DNA of 64,000 nt from NCBI GenBank assembly GCA_019925795.1, contig CM034314.1:94607264-94671263 (forward strand), in the 5' to 3' direction. This document shows positions 46,304 to 57,900 of this stretch, one piece after another. Within the stretch, counting starts at the first letter, position 1; every line of letters starts with the position of its first letter. The stretch is from Dendrobium chrysotoxum (taxonomy: Eukaryota; Streptophyta; Magnoliopsida; Asparagales; Orchidaceae). The position numbers and the translations under genes are program-made. The notes under the pieces were generated by a model. The model saw only the letters and a list, made by a program, of their open reading frames with translations. It did not search any database and was not told the DNA's origin.

Positions 46304-47632
46304 TGTTGCGGGCTAGAATATACGCGGTGGTAGAGTATGAATTCTAGGTCTTAGCATTGCACAAATATCCAGCTCACACACAGAGAACACAAGATTTTTA
46401 CGTGGAAAACCCTGAAAAGTGGAAAAACCATGGGGCCTGGCCCAGTTGAAATGATTCCACTAGAACTTGAGCAGATTACAGGGGACAGACTCGCCTTCAA
46501 GGGCGATCAGATTAAAAATATCACCCATAGGGTGAAAGTTAGAGGCTTGTGAGGGCCTAATATCGCTCTGGCAGAACTTCGGGGTCGTCTGGTGGTCTGG
46601 CAGAGCTTTGGTCCTTAGGTAGTTATCGGGCAGAGTTGAGGACGATAAATAGTGGTCCGGCGGAATTCCGGCGTTAAGGCGGTGGTCCGGCGAAGTGCAG
46701 GGCCTCAGGTGGTGGTCCGGCGAAGAGCAGTGCCTCAGGTGGTGGTCTGGCGAAGTGCAGGGCCACAGGTGGTGGTCCGGCGAAGAGCAGGGCCTCAGGT
46801 GGTGGTATGACGAAGTGCAGGGCCTCGGGTGGTGGTCTGGCGAAGAGCAGGGCCTCAAGTGGTGATCCAGCGAAGTGCAGGGCCTCAGGTGGTGGTCTGG
46901 CGAAGAGCAGGGCCTTAGGTGGTGGTCCGGCAAAGAGCAGGGCCTTAGGTGGCGGTCCGGCGAAGAGCAGGGCCTCAGGTGGTGGTCCGGCGAAGTGCAG
47001 GGCCTCAGGTGGTGGTTCGACGAAGAGCAGGGCCTTAGGTGGTGGTCCGGCGGAGCAACGTCGTCAAGGCGGTGGCCCGGCGGTGGTCGAGGAGGAGCGA
47101 GGGGGCAAGAGCTCTCTCTTTTTCTCCTTAGGAATAGGTGTCTTTTTCAAGAGGAGAGGGGGCTCTATTTATAGATTTTCGTGAGTGGCATGGCCCGTAA
47201 ATAGGTGGAAGATCAGGGGTAGTTAGGGAGTGGTTTGAATGGACAGCCGATCTTGAATCCTTTGATCATAGATCGTTCGCTGAACATTTGAAGGTCTTAA
47301 TGATGTCGGAATTTGGCGATCTTGGGCTCGTTGGATTCGTCTCGTCGAGACGCTCGATTCGATTATAAGCATGTCATATTTGGAGATCGTTTGGTAATCC
47401 AAATTATGGTTTGAACCTTCCAATAGTGCTTCGGACTCTTGATTTGGACCAATTTGGGCTCGGATTGGGTCGAACTTGGTGTCGTTGGGTTCGTATTTCC
47501 GAGACGTTCAATTTGACTGTAAGTTCACTGAAATCGGAGTTTGGATGATCCCAATTTTAATTTCAGAAGTTTCCAACTTGATTTTGCCTCAAGATTCGTG
47601 CCCGATCAAGATAATTTTTTGATGACGTATCA
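46304..47632 (-). repeat. 5' LTR of the Tat-lineage element
   Basis: 1329 bp, starting in the element's sense with TGATACGTCATC at 47632. TATA box (- strand) at about 47166-47173. Tandem 30-bp units fill 46680-47080. Confidence 0.95.
46680..47080. repeat. Tandem 30-bp units in the 5' LTR
   Basis: Same unit as in the 3' LTR (GGTGGTCCGGCGAAGTGCAG type), about 13 copies. Order and variants differ slightly from the 3' LTR. Confidence 0.95.
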
Positions 47633-48462
47633 CTTCCCAATCCTATTCATGGGCTTCTTCTTCCTCATATTCCTCATATTTTCGATCAATCTTTCATACA
47701 ATCTATTATCTTTTCAAAAACTAGCCATTGATAACACTTTCTCCTCTTCTTTCAACACCCATGGCTAAACCATAAAGGAATAGAAGACCAATCGAATTCT
47801 TCTCTAAGTTCCCGACCATATTAGCCTCTATCAAGTCTACCCTCATCAATTATCCTCACTATCACTGAATCCAATAGCTCTATTATCCATTAGCTCCACA
47901 CTTGATGTTTATTATTGCAGATTCAGACATCTAAATGCTCAAACACTCTCTATTATAACACAAGCAAGCCCAAATATATGAATTCATCAAAACTTATCCT
48001 ATGCATCTCTTGTCACATGCTTACTACCCATCTTCCAACTTCTCTATGATTAAGCACACTACTTTTTATAGCATATTTGATCAGTTGATTACCCTCAACA
48101 ACTATCAATAACCTTATCCCATGCTAACACTTTTATAACAACAATTCATAATACTCTCACCACAAAACCATTCATTGCATATGCTATACCTCGCCATAAC
48201 CATACTCACCAACAAACTCACAAAAAAATCAATTGCATTCGCCTTCCTTGGTCATACCCCTCTCTCTAAAAGATAAAAATGTTATAGCCCTGACATGGAC
48301 CAAACGTTCATCTCTCTTCATGTTCTCTTTGATGAAGACAACTTCCCTTATCAAAAAAGCAACAATTATCACCCAATAGAAAACTCCACCACCATACCAA
48401 CCACCTCTCGCCCTAACTCCATCCTCAATTATCGGTCACCAAGCACACCACCAAGCCAATAC
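47633..48462 (+). pseudogene. Ty1/copia relic, segment 2 (integrase region)
   Basis: Reads on from 36616. Near 48215-48350: NKLTKKSIAFAFLGHTPLSK then ISLHVLFDEDNFPY, the copia integrase C-terminal text (usual form KLSPRSIPCVFLGY and SRHVVFDE). Stops throughout. Interrupted again by the CACTA element at 48463. Confidence 0.8.
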
Positions 48463-49285
48463 ATATAGTCATACTTACCGGCGGATTTTCCGGTAGAAAA
48501 TTCTTTATATTCCGGCGGATTTCCGGCAAAAAAATTTTCGTCAGTAAAACACGCGTCGAAAAATATTTTCCGGCGGATTATTGCCGCCGGAAATTTGTCC
48601 AATGGAAAAGCCGCCGGAATAATAAAAAAAATATTTAAAAGGCTGCTAGCGCAGCCTGAACGCCGGCTGCCCATTCCCATACCAGCCCACTCGCGCTCCA
48701 GCCCTGCTTGCGCAGCGCGCAGACCCGAACCTTGGCCCGCCACACCTGCGCACAAGGCGGGGTTCGAACCCCACCCCCGCATGTGCCCGCATCCGACCAT
48801 CACACCACTTATGCAAAACTGATAAAGTCATTATTTTTTTATATTTATATTAAAACTGATAGAATAACTAATTTGTCTTATTATTTAAATCAATTTTAGT
48901 TTAATAATATTTAATTTAATTTAACAAAATGAATAATTTTAAAATTTTCTAATAATCAATTTTCATAAATAAGTTATTAAATCAATAATTAATAAAACTT
49001 TAATAAAATTAATAATTAATTAAAATTTATTATTTTAATTAATAATTAAATATAAGTTATTAAATTAATACTTAATTAAACTAAGTTATTAAATTAATAA
49101 TTAATTAAAATAAATTGTTAAATTAATAATTAATTAAAATAAACTACAAAATTATTAATTTTTAGAAATTATTAAAATTAGTCGGAAAATCCGCCGGTAA
49201 TAAATCCGCCGGAAATTACGCTGTAAAATTTTCCGCCGGAAATCTACCGGAAATTCCGCTGGTAATAAATGATTTTCCTGTAGTG
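48463..49285. mobile_element. Non-autonomous CACTA element inserted in the copia relic
   Basis: The right end on the + strand is CATTTATTACC..CACTACAGGAAA in inverse (CCTGTAGTG at 49277-49285). Flanking TAC on both sides (48460-48462 and 49286-49288) fits the 3-bp CACTA TSD. The left end ATATAGTCATACTTACCGG is eroded. Both subterminal zones carry repeated CCGGCGGA/TTTCCGG words. The core is AT-rich (48830-49180), with a GC-rich patch at 48640-48800 that includes a B-box-like GGGGTTCGAACCCC. No transposase. Confidence 0.75.
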
Positions 49286-49288
49286 TAC

Positions 49289-49797
49289 ACATTTAATCTC
49301 AACTCCATAACTCCTAATTATGAATCTCTCTCAAGCAATCCATCAATTTTTGTAATCTCCTTTCATCGCTCTTGTTCTTTGATTCCCAACTCATCTTCAC
49401 AAATCAACCAACATTCGCAATCTCCACCTCCTTCCATCCCCCCATTCTCCAACATCTCTCTTTATCATATGCTCACCCACATGAAGAGTCAAGATAGGTA
49501 ATCTGAAGCCCAAGCAAATCCTAAACTTATTCAATCAGGTTGCTAGCAGACCCAACCTATTATACCACAATGGTTAAAGATGTTTGCTAGAGAAAAGCAA
49601 TGTTCGCAAAGTTTCAAGCACTATAATTTCTAGGAACCAAGATTCTAATGCCACCATCCCCAACACAAAGCATTCTTGATAGCAAATGGATACATCACAC
49701 CAAATATAACTCTAGCAGCATGATAGTAAGATATAAAGCACATCTCATCATGCAAGGGTACAATCTGAAGCATGCATCAACTATTCTAAGAAATTGA
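49289..49797 (+). pseudogene. Ty1/copia relic, segment 3 (start of reverse transcriptase)
   Basis: Near 49545-49770: PTYYTTMVKD, REAMFAKFQAL, LDSKWIHHTKYNSSSMIVRY and KAHLIMQGYN. These match the copia RT entry region (usual form W..AM..E..AL, KWI..IK...DG...RYKARLVAKG). Frames shift several times. Confidence 0.8.
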
Positions 49798-49918
49798 GGC
49801 TTCGTTTTGGGACGATTTTTTTATTGCTTCTTAAAACAGAGTTTTAATACAAAAATTTTAATTTTTTAACTAAAATTCTGCTTTAAGAAGCAATAAAAAA
49901 ATCGTCCCAAACGAAGCC
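49798..49918. mobile_element. Tourist-like MITE, family 1 (copy 10), inside the copia relic
   Basis: Starts GGCTTCGTTTTGGGACG and ends CGTCCCAAACGAAGCC. TGA left and TTA right, a near-match TSD. The RT relic continues directly after it. Confidence 0.85.
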
Positions 49919-50060
49919 TTAGGCTAATCATAAAATTGCCTGCCATCAGGATCCTCCTCACTATTGTTATTTAGAACAACTGGCCGATTATGAACTAGAC
50001 ATTTTTAATGCCATCTTGTACAAAAACTTCAATGAAACTCCCTACATGTCCTAATTTAAT
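49919..50060 (+). pseudogene. Ty1/copia relic, segment 4 (reverse transcriptase)
   Basis: Reads IKLPAIRILLTIVIYLEQLA then LDIFNAILYKNFNETPYM, the copia RT text normally close to R.LL.IA...W.L.QLDV.NAFLHG.L.E.VYM. It ends in stops near 50055. Confidence 0.75.
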
Positions 50061-50708
50061 ACTAGAATATAAATAAGTTATCAAATAAATAATTAAATTA
50101 TTATTAAATAAATAATTTATCAAGTAATTAACGAGTAATTTATTAAACAACAAAAAAATATTTTCACAAACATAAATGAACAAGCAGATTAGTGTTCAAG
50201 CTTATTCATTTATGATTTATGTAATAATCAGCTTTTAAATATTTTGTTCATATTTGATCAATTTATAAATAAATGGATATAAACAAGCCATATATGAATG
50301 AGTTTCAAATAATTTATTAAGTGTACTAATTCACTTATAATTAACCCTAAACTTTGAACACTTTAATTTATATCTATAAAGATAAAAGTTTGTTTTATTG
50401 GGCAGTAATAATTGCCTTCACATCTCTTGCAAAATATCTTTCTCCATCTACGAGATTAAAATATTTTTCAAATGTCAGTGAAGTCAAACTTGCTAATTAT
50501 CTATTAATTACATGTTCATTAGTGCACCTTTTATCACTAATAATCTTATTAACTAACAATTATTTATAACTAACTGTCATTTCCCATTGTTTTTAGCTAC
50601 TTTGCCACTAATTTAATTTGCAAGCAATCAATTTGGTCGACAGATTATTTTATACTTTGATTGATTAGAGCCTAATTACACACAAATCACTTAATTATTA
50701 TGGATGGA
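50061..50708. other. AT-rich intergenic DNA
   Basis: No gene. Runs of TTATTAAATAAATAA text. Confidence 0.4.
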
Positions 50709-50835
50709 GGCTTATTTGGGACGACTTTCTTATTACTTTTTAAATTAATTTTTAAGTATAAAAAATTTTAGAATTAAAAATTTTTATACTAAAAAATTAT
50801 TAAAAAAACAGTAAAAAATCGTCCCAAACTAAACA
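50709..50835. mobile_element. Tourist-like MITE, family 1 (copy 11)
   Basis: Starts GGCTTATTTGGGACGAC and ends TCGTCCCAAACTAAACA. The TSD is not clear. Confidence 0.75.
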
Positions 50836-51679
50836 GTAATTTTTAATTTATGTATTGATAACTAATTCTATATATAACTCTTGCAATATGCACACAATTA
50901 ATGCAAATATAAATGTCATAATCTCATTAATTAAAATGGAAAAAAATTTATGTCACGAAATTCTAATTAGATTTTCATTAGAATGATCTTAAAATTTTGA
51001 TATGAAAAAATATATGACTTCAATTTCTTAGAAAAATTTTAAAATAATGAAGAAATTGATAGTGAAATATATGATAAAATAATTAAATATTAAAAATTTT
51101 ATATATAATTAGCAGAAAAATATCATAAAAATTGTGACACATGTCAAAAATTTAAATGTATTTTAATAAAAATTTGATTAAAATATTCTTACTATTTTTT
51201 TCAATTAAAAATTATATGTTGCATGTTCTCTCTTACCTCAACAAATTATAATATAGAGCAAAATATTGACATCATGAATTCATAATCATGCATGTCATTA
51301 ATTTGTAAAATTATTAATTTGTAAAATTGAGTCATAATTTAATATGAAATAAAAGGAATTATGTCATTCAAATGTCAAATCAAATGCTTTTTAATTGCTT
51401 TCCTCTTTAATTTAATTATTGCTAAGCATGCTTAATGTTCACTATAGCTCTAATTTTTTTGTAATGATGATTATATAGCGAGTTTATGATTAATTATTAA
51501 TTAAATGGAAGATTATCATATCTTTTTGAAATCTAGCTTTTTTAATATGGCTAACTAACCAAATGATTAGATATTGATTTCACAGCTAAAATAATGGCAG
51601 ATGCATGCTTGAATAGTTTGATAGTGCTGTGGAAAAAGCTTGAAATTCTCTAATAATAGTTCATATTTGATGGAGAATT
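50836..51679. other. AT-rich intergenic DNA
   Basis: No gene or element ends recognised. Confidence 0.4.
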
Positions 51680-51973
51680 AGGATCTATTCGGTATGGCTA
51701 TAATATTTTGTAAAGTTGATTATAAAGCTCTTGTATGATTAGTAACTTTTTTAAAAGCTGTTATAAATATTATAAATATATATTTTTTAAAAATCAAATA
51801 GATATTTTTTTAAAGCTACCAACCTGCCACTTATTAGTAACCCAATATGATTGTTAAAAGTAGCTTCCCACCACAAAAAAAAACTGAAAAATAGCGAGAA
51901 AGTAGTAGCCAAATAAAATCATAGTTATAGTCTGAAATATAAAGTAATAAGAAAGTTGTCCCAAACATACACT
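51680..51973 (+). mobile_element. MITE, family 2 (copy 3, longest)
   Basis: Starts near GGATCTATTCGGTATGGC, has TTTTGTAAAGTTGATTAT, and ends GTTGTCCCAAACATACAC. The other copies are shorter in the middle. Confidence 0.6.
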
Positions 51974-52873
51974 TACTTTCAATTTAACTGATTTAATCAA
52001 TAAAAAAGTGGAATGTAAAATATTAATCTTTTAAGTTTAGTTGTTAAATCAAACAAAAATATGATTGATATTTGATAGTGATTAAATATAGAATTATATA
52101 TGACTCAATATAGAATTATATGTGCTTATATTTATTCATGTATATGCATTGATCCATTTTATTTTTATTTATATATTTTATTTTTAAAATAATTAAATAT
52201 AATTAAAAAAGTATTAAAATGTGTATTTAAAGCACTATTGTATTGAAAAGATGGAGTGTATATGAAAACCACTTTTAATCTCATCAATTAATAAAAAATA
52301 AAAGATACATTTCATATTTATAAAAGGTGCTAATAAGCTTGCTATACAACGAAATTTATAACAAGATTCTTAAGCTTGCTACATAATTTTCATGGTTTTT
52401 TTTTAGAACCAAAAATCTTAAGCCTGACATTGGCCAAGAAATTTTTTAATAGGACACATAAATTAGTTTTAATAGTTTAAAAAATATAAATTAAATTTTT
52501 ACTACTAAAAATTCAAGTAATAATAATATTAATATACATATATTATATATAAAGATATATTAAAATTTTAGAAAACATAAAAGGAAAAAAAATTAAAATA
52601 ATTTTAATTAGGGCTATGATATGATTCTTGATGATGATCATTTGAAATTTCATCTATTAAATTACAAATGTCATTCTTTTCTACAAGTAATTAAGCTAGC
52701 ATAGTGCTTAATTAATTATAGTAATTAGAGGAAAATTTTCTTAATTTTCATTGATGATAATCAATCATTTTCTTAATTTTTAATAGTAATTAACCTATCC
52801 CTTTAAGCAATTTGAGGGTTAATTTACTCAACTCCGAATAAAACATTTCTGTTCTCAGCTTTAGACTAATTAA
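51974..52873. other. AT-rich intergenic DNA
   Basis: No gene or element ends recognised. Confidence 0.4.
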
Positions 52874-52994
52874 GGCTTCATTTGGGACAACTATCATATT
52901 AATTATTTTTTAATACAAAAATTTTTTGAAAAAGAAAATTTTGTACTGAAAAATTGCTTGCGAAAGCAGTAAGAAAGCTATCCCAAACAAAACC
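52874..52994. mobile_element. Tourist-like MITE, family 1 (copy 12)
   Basis: Starts GGCTTCATTTGGGAC and ends ATCCCAAACAAAACC. TAA on both sides (52871-52873 and 52995-52997). Confidence 0.85.
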
Positions 52995-52997
52995 TAA

Positions 52998-53784
52998 ACT
53001 AAGATTGAACAATTAGCTTAGCCCCAGCTTGAAGAAACAAGCTGATTTGACATATCCTTTCTTCCAACACAAAATACAAATGAAAACAAAAATAAAATAA
53101 ATGAAAACAAAGTAAATAATTAAGCTTGCATGGACAAAAAATGAAATGACTTGAATAGAGGAAGGAACTTATTCAACATATTTAGTATGTAGAAAATTAT
53201 GCAAATGTCTCTTCCAATGACTTCATCAACTCCACTAAACACCATCTTTTGTACACTTGTAATTATTACAGTTTATAACCACTTTGATGGCAACCTTTAC
53301 ATGAGTGGGACTTATCAAGTCCTTCCATTTGAAGCATTGTAATCTTTTAATACAATAATGGAACAAAGCTTTTCATCACAACTCATAGCATCATGGATTC
53401 CCATAATGACTTTAGCTTCACTTACAAGAAAAAAAAGTTTTTTTTTTTTTTTTTGTTGATAGGAACCCTAAATATAAAATAAGGAAAGCCATGCATGGAA
53501 ATTTATGTGTTGCCTTAAGAAAATATGATTTCCACATGATGAATGAAAAATGATTCCTACCATCAAAATTTAGAGAATGATTTCCACATGTGATGCAATG
53601 TTGTAGAAAAGTAAGGGTGCTTTATTAATGCAAGATTTCAAGTAGAATAACAATTCTTTTGAGGAATAGAAGAGAACCTTAAGGAAACTAAAAGATATTT
53701 GAACAGTTTAATATATATATATATATATATATATTTGATGAAAAAATAAGAATAGAATTATGAAGGTAGGGGAAGAAGGCTCAA
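52998..53784. other. Region downstream of the MYB gene
   Basis: AT-rich. A (TA)n run at about 53709-53733 lies some 50 bp past the MYB stop and is probably in its 3' untranslated region. A poly-T tract sits at 53438-53455. No other gene. Confidence 0.4.
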
Positions 53785-55788
53785 TCATTCAACTTGGAAA
53801 TCAAGCAAAGGAAAGGAAGAGACATCCTCTATCAAATCTTCTAAAGACCACTCTCCTACCTTCATTTTTTCATGACCTTCCTCCCACATCTCATGGCTCC
53901 CAACTAAATTGCTACCTTTAATAATATTCTTAGTATCATGATGAACATTAAGATTAATCATGTTGGAATTAATTTCATTGATATTTCTTGAATAATTTTG
54001 ATATGCATAATCTAAGTTAGTTCCATTCTCTTCTTGACTTGCACTCTCTAGTGGAGGAACAAAGTAATGATCATAACCTTCTTCTACCATAAGACCTTCC
54101 CCCATGGTTATTATACCATGAGCATTAGCATCATCATACATGGCATGATCATGTGCTAAGCTTGAAGAAATGTTGTTGAGGAAGCAGTCATTTGAAATTG
54201 TATCGGGGAATGGAACCAAGTTGTAGTTGGTGTTCATGGTAAAAGCTTGCATTGATGATGAAGATGATGAAGAAGAAGAATTCAAGCGCATGAACATGAT
54301 GTCCTCCATGAGTAACTCCTTATTAGCATCAGATGGAGCTTGGTCATGGGTTGAGGAAGATGGTTTTGATGAGTTCTTTAATCTCTTTTTTATTGTAGAG
54401 TTCCAAAAATTCTTTATCTCATTATCTGTACGACCTGGCAAACGGGCTGCAATTTGAGACCATCTGCATATATATATTTTTAAATGTTAATTCAAATTAA
54501 ATTTGAAGCAATCATATAAATACAAAAAGTTGACAACGTGTTATAATGCAAATAAAGTGAGGCCTTTATTAAAAAGTTAATAACTAATTAATCTATTTAA
54601 ATAATAATAATAATAATATCTTTTTTAGTTGAGTACTGAATAATAAATTTGTTTTATGTGGGATTCAATCAATATACCTTGATGATAACTCTTAAGGTCT
54701 CTATTAAATAGTTAATACAAAAAGTTGACAATGTAATATGTATTCTAATGCAAAAAAAGATAGGCCTTTAGTAAATAGTTAATAACTAATTAATCTATTT
54801 AAAAATTTAATAATAATATCCTTTTTAGTTGAGTGCTGAAGAATAAATTTAATAGTTATAGGCAGAATTCGATATGAATATCTTGATGATAATTCTTAAG
54901 ATTCCTATTAATAATTAAACTAGCTATGAATAATTCAGCTCCAAATAGAAATATATTGAGAGTAAATATGTCATTTTCTTTTTCTTTTTTTTAGTTGGTT
55001 GATATAGCTTTCTAGCTAGCACTTTATAAGACTCATCACTGTCAATAACCTAAGCAATATAATGAATATGTGTACATAGAAATATAGGATAATTAATCTC
55101 AAAATCACCTAAATTTGTTTCTTTTGAGTTCTTTATTTTATTTTATTTTTTTTCAATATTCATTCTTAACAAAAATATTATTAAAAAGAACATCAATATG
55201 TGTGCACTTTTAATTTTATCTCATTGTAGAGAAATACTCTATACAAAATTGCATACATCTACATATCATTGTGAGAGAGTAAACAAGTTCAAATATAACA
55301 AAATCTAATTTCTCTTTATGTTAAACGGCAAACTATTTTGAAACTAAAAAAAATGTCTTCCATTGTCCTAAACTAAATTTTTAGAACAACCAGTCTACAA
55401 ACCCATTCAACTTGTGAGTATTATCTTTCAACACTCATCATTTTTTAAATATAGAGAGAGAGAGAGAGAGGGAGAGAGAGAGATACCTATTGCCAAGAAT
55501 GGAATGCAAGTGAATGATGAGCTCCTCCTCCTCGATTGAAAAGGCGCCACGCTTGAGATCGGGGCGGAGATAGTTTATCCATCGAAGGCGGCAACTCTTT
55601 CCGCATCTTTGAAGGCCGGCATTTCTTGCGACGTCGGTCCAACAACCCTGACCATTGGTCATCATATAGGTCATGAGCTTGTCATCCTCCTCGGGAGACC
55701 ATAACCCCTTCCTTAGCTTATTATGAACTGTCACTCCATTCTTTGAAGGAGGAGCAGTACTATTTGCTGTGTCTGGCCTTCTCATCAT
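53785..55788 (-). CDS. R2R3-MYB transcription factor, MYB46/MYB83 type
   Basis: Nuclear DNA-binding protein. MYB46/MYB83 relatives act just below NAC regulators to switch on secondary-wall cellulose, xylan and lignin genes; that role is inferred from homology. Exon 1 is 55788-55487 and exon 2 is 54463-53785 (GT-AG intron of 1023 bp splitting an Arg codon): 981 nt, 326 aa. R2 repeat about residues 25-80 with Trp 30, 50 and 70; R3 about 81-132 with Phe 83 and Trp 102 and 121. GQGCWTDVARNAGLQRCGKS and GAFSIEEEELIIHLHSILGN are close to the MYB46 group. The C-terminus is divergent, with a nine-Ser run (about 163-171) and an acidic end WSLEDLIEDVSSFPLLDF that may be the activation region. The intron usual within R2 in many R2R3 genes is absent. 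The ATG chosen is the first of two adjacent ATGs, with no earlier in-frame start. Looks intact. Confidence 0.93.
55452..55483. repeat. (CT)n tract beside the MYB 5' splice site
   Basis: On the - strand the intron begins GTAT and then runs straight into CT units with one break. It was picked up as coding text (LSLSLSL) if the intron is ignored. Confidence 0.9.
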
Positions 55789-56300
55789 ATCATATGGTGA
55801 TGATCCAAGTATATTTCTTCCTCTTTCTAGTTATTGCATGTGGGATGGCTCAAGAACTTGCATGTACATATAAAGAAAGGAAGCCATGGTGGAGTTTTTA
55901 GTGAAAAGAGAAGGGTGGCTGGCTTGATTCATGGGGTATGGATAATGATGTTGATGGTGATGGCTTGGGGTTTGCTTAGAATATGGAGAAGAAAGAGAGA
56001 GAGGGGGAGAGAGGGGGAGAGAAAGGTGGGTATGTTTGTTGTTGTGTCTAGAAAACGGTATTGAGAGGACTATAGATGCATGAGTTTTCTAGAGAGAGAA
56101 AGCGGTGGGGCCCGAAATATAGGTTGGTCTTCTTGTCTTTGACTCCAGTTCTTGTCCTTTTCGATGTTTTTTCTTCACTCTCAAGGGAGTGGCCTGTGAA
56201 GCGAGAAGAGAGAGAGAGAGAGAGAGGGAGGGAGGGAGGGAGGGAGGGAGAAATGTGAGATGAAGGAAAAACTAGAAATGGCTTTTTTCACATTTTACTC
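55789..56300 (-). promoter_or_regulatory. MYB upstream region with purine/pyrimidine repeats
   Basis: The - strand is pyrimidine-rich near 55990-56020 and 56200-56250. A possible TATA-like CTTTATATG lies about 80 bp upstream of the ATG, which is close. Six GGG tracts spaced by A occur on the + strand at 56226-56248. No NAC-binding element can be called by eye. Confidence 0.35.
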
Positions 56301-56866
56301 TATTAAATATTTTTTAATAATAATATTATTAAATAATATATCATGAAAATAATGACATAATTAGCTTAATATTTTAATAAATTATATATATATATAATAA
56401 GCTGTTTTTATTTGTAAATTATTTTCATAAAAATGTATACTACAACAATAATGAGATTTTATCCCACTATTTTAGGCCGGCTTGAAAATTGAGAGCCAAC
56501 GTAAAATTTGTGGAACAATCATAACATAAAAAATCATGAGATATAATATTTATAATATATTAAAAAATCTAGTTACAAATAGTATTTATATTTAAAAGAT
56601 AAAATATAATATCTTAAAATAGAAAGAATTCTCTTATAACACCCAAAAAAAGTATATCTCAAGTTTAGTTTGTGTGCTTTGATGGGTTTTTTTTTTTTTT
56701 TTCTCAATTAATTATAGAGGGAAGGTAGAGGAGAGGAAACAGACAAAGACATTGTGAAATAATAAAGAAAAGTTAACGGAAAGAGATTGTTTTATATGCA
56801 AGTTAAGCTATTTGCTTACATCTTACATAAGCTTCTTCTTCCCTCTCATCCACTTAAAAGAATTTG

Positions 56867-56871
<5 letters not shown>
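56301..56871. other. AT-rich intergenic DNA
   Basis: No gene recognised. Confidence 0.4.

Positions 56872-56943
<72 letters not shown>
56872..56943. repeat. (TA)n microsatellite
   Basis: About 36 TA units. Confidence 0.95.
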
Positions 56944-56945
<2 letters not shown>

Positions 56946-56996
56946 ATCTGTAATGTGTTTTAATCAGATGAATCCATCAAGATCATGAGCGTCTAA

Positions 56997-57113
56997 GGCT
57001 TCGTTTGGGACAACTTTCTTACTGCTTTATGAAGCAACGTTCTAGTTCAAAATTTTCAAATTCAAAAAAATTGTATACTAAAAAGCTATTTCATAAAGCA
57101 GTAAGAAAGCTGT
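56997..57113. mobile_element. Tourist-like MITE, family 1 (copy 13, right end lost)
   Basis: Starts GGCTTCGTTTGGGAC after TAA. The right arm stops at GTAAGAAAGCTGTA before the terminal bases. Confidence 0.8.
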
Positions 57114-57694
57114 AGGTCGTCAATAAGCACTGACAACCATTGTTATGCCCAACATCTACGTCCACCACCAACATCCTACCATAGACCTACATTGTCTACT
57201 TGTACCAACCTTTCTCGTCACTCGTCTTTCCTCTTATAAGGAGAACGATCAAACATATCACTAGCTGTTGTCCGATATCTAATGTTCCCAATCAACTTAA
57301 TCTTTAGTCCTCTCTCATTATCAAATAGAATGTATTTAGTTGTTAAATACACACAAAAAAACAATATTTCACATCTGTCCATGCATATCACGTGGATTTG
57401 ATGGAAAGCACTTCTCTACCTTCCAAATGCAGGTTAATTTTGAGCTTGATACATTAGCAGCCATGAGAAAGATAAGGTTTTCGATGCGTTAACACAAGAT
57501 TGAGTCAGTCTTCATTCGAGTATTTGAAGTATAAAATATGTTTCTATATTTAAAAAAAATTTTATAAATTCACAAACCATTCCAAATGCTTCTTAAATTA
57601 ATATATATGAGTATTTTTATTTCATACATAAGAAAATTAAAATAAAATCATAATTTAAAATAAAAAATTTATGCCCAACCAGCCAACCGTTGGA
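57114..57694. other. Intergenic, no gene recognised
   Basis: No sizeable frame. 57130-57250 is C-rich on the + strand. Confidence 0.35.
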
Positions 57695-57900
57695 GCCTGG
57701 TTCCATTCTCGATGCAGCTCACCTCGATCTGTTGGTTGAGAGCTTCACCTAGCTACCAACTATTAGATCTTGGGTTCGAAGGTTATGTATGCGATGTGCT
57801 TATGAGTTTGCCTTTAATTGACTTAAAAGTCTCAAGAAAAAAGTATAAATGCTCACATAAGATCGTAAAAAAGCTGTGCATAGAGATAAAATCGTAATGT
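57695..57900 (+). mobile_element. tRNA-derived SINE
   Basis: TGTTGGTTGAGAGCTT (A-box-like, 57729) is followed by TTGGGTTCGAAGG (B-box-like, 57769) about 40 bp later, the spacing of a pol III promoter. The downstream part is shared with the SINE relic at 15728-15830. No clear TSD. Confidence 0.6.

Larger units (their letters stand above)
36617..47632 (-). mobile_element. Full-length Ty3/gypsy retrotransposon, Tat lineage, 11.0 kb
   Basis: Two LTRs (46304-47632 and 36617-37944) enclose gag-pol on the - strand and a separate opposite-strand gene. The flanking pentamer CTTCC is identical on both sides (36612-36616 and 47633-47637). A second, archaeal-type RNase H after the normal one (MYVDGASGSSGAGAGILL) marks the Tat lineage (Ogre/Retand relatives). 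I count about 13 differences between the two LTRs over the first 350 bp, so it is a moderately recent insertion. It is not autonomous now: nonsense codons, frameshifts and a gag deletion. It sits inside a copia relic. Confidence 0.95.

Noticed and set aside
46460..47184. 157- and 125-codon frames
   Set aside because: Same LTR repeat artefact as at 36965-37516.
48640..48800. tRNA-like B box GGGGTTCGAACCCC and short frames
   Set aside because: No cloverleaf can be drawn by eye. It is the core of a CACTA element.
55834..56258. Frames of 76 and 60 codons upstream of the MYB gene
   Set aside because: Driven by GA/GGGA repeats in the promoter region.
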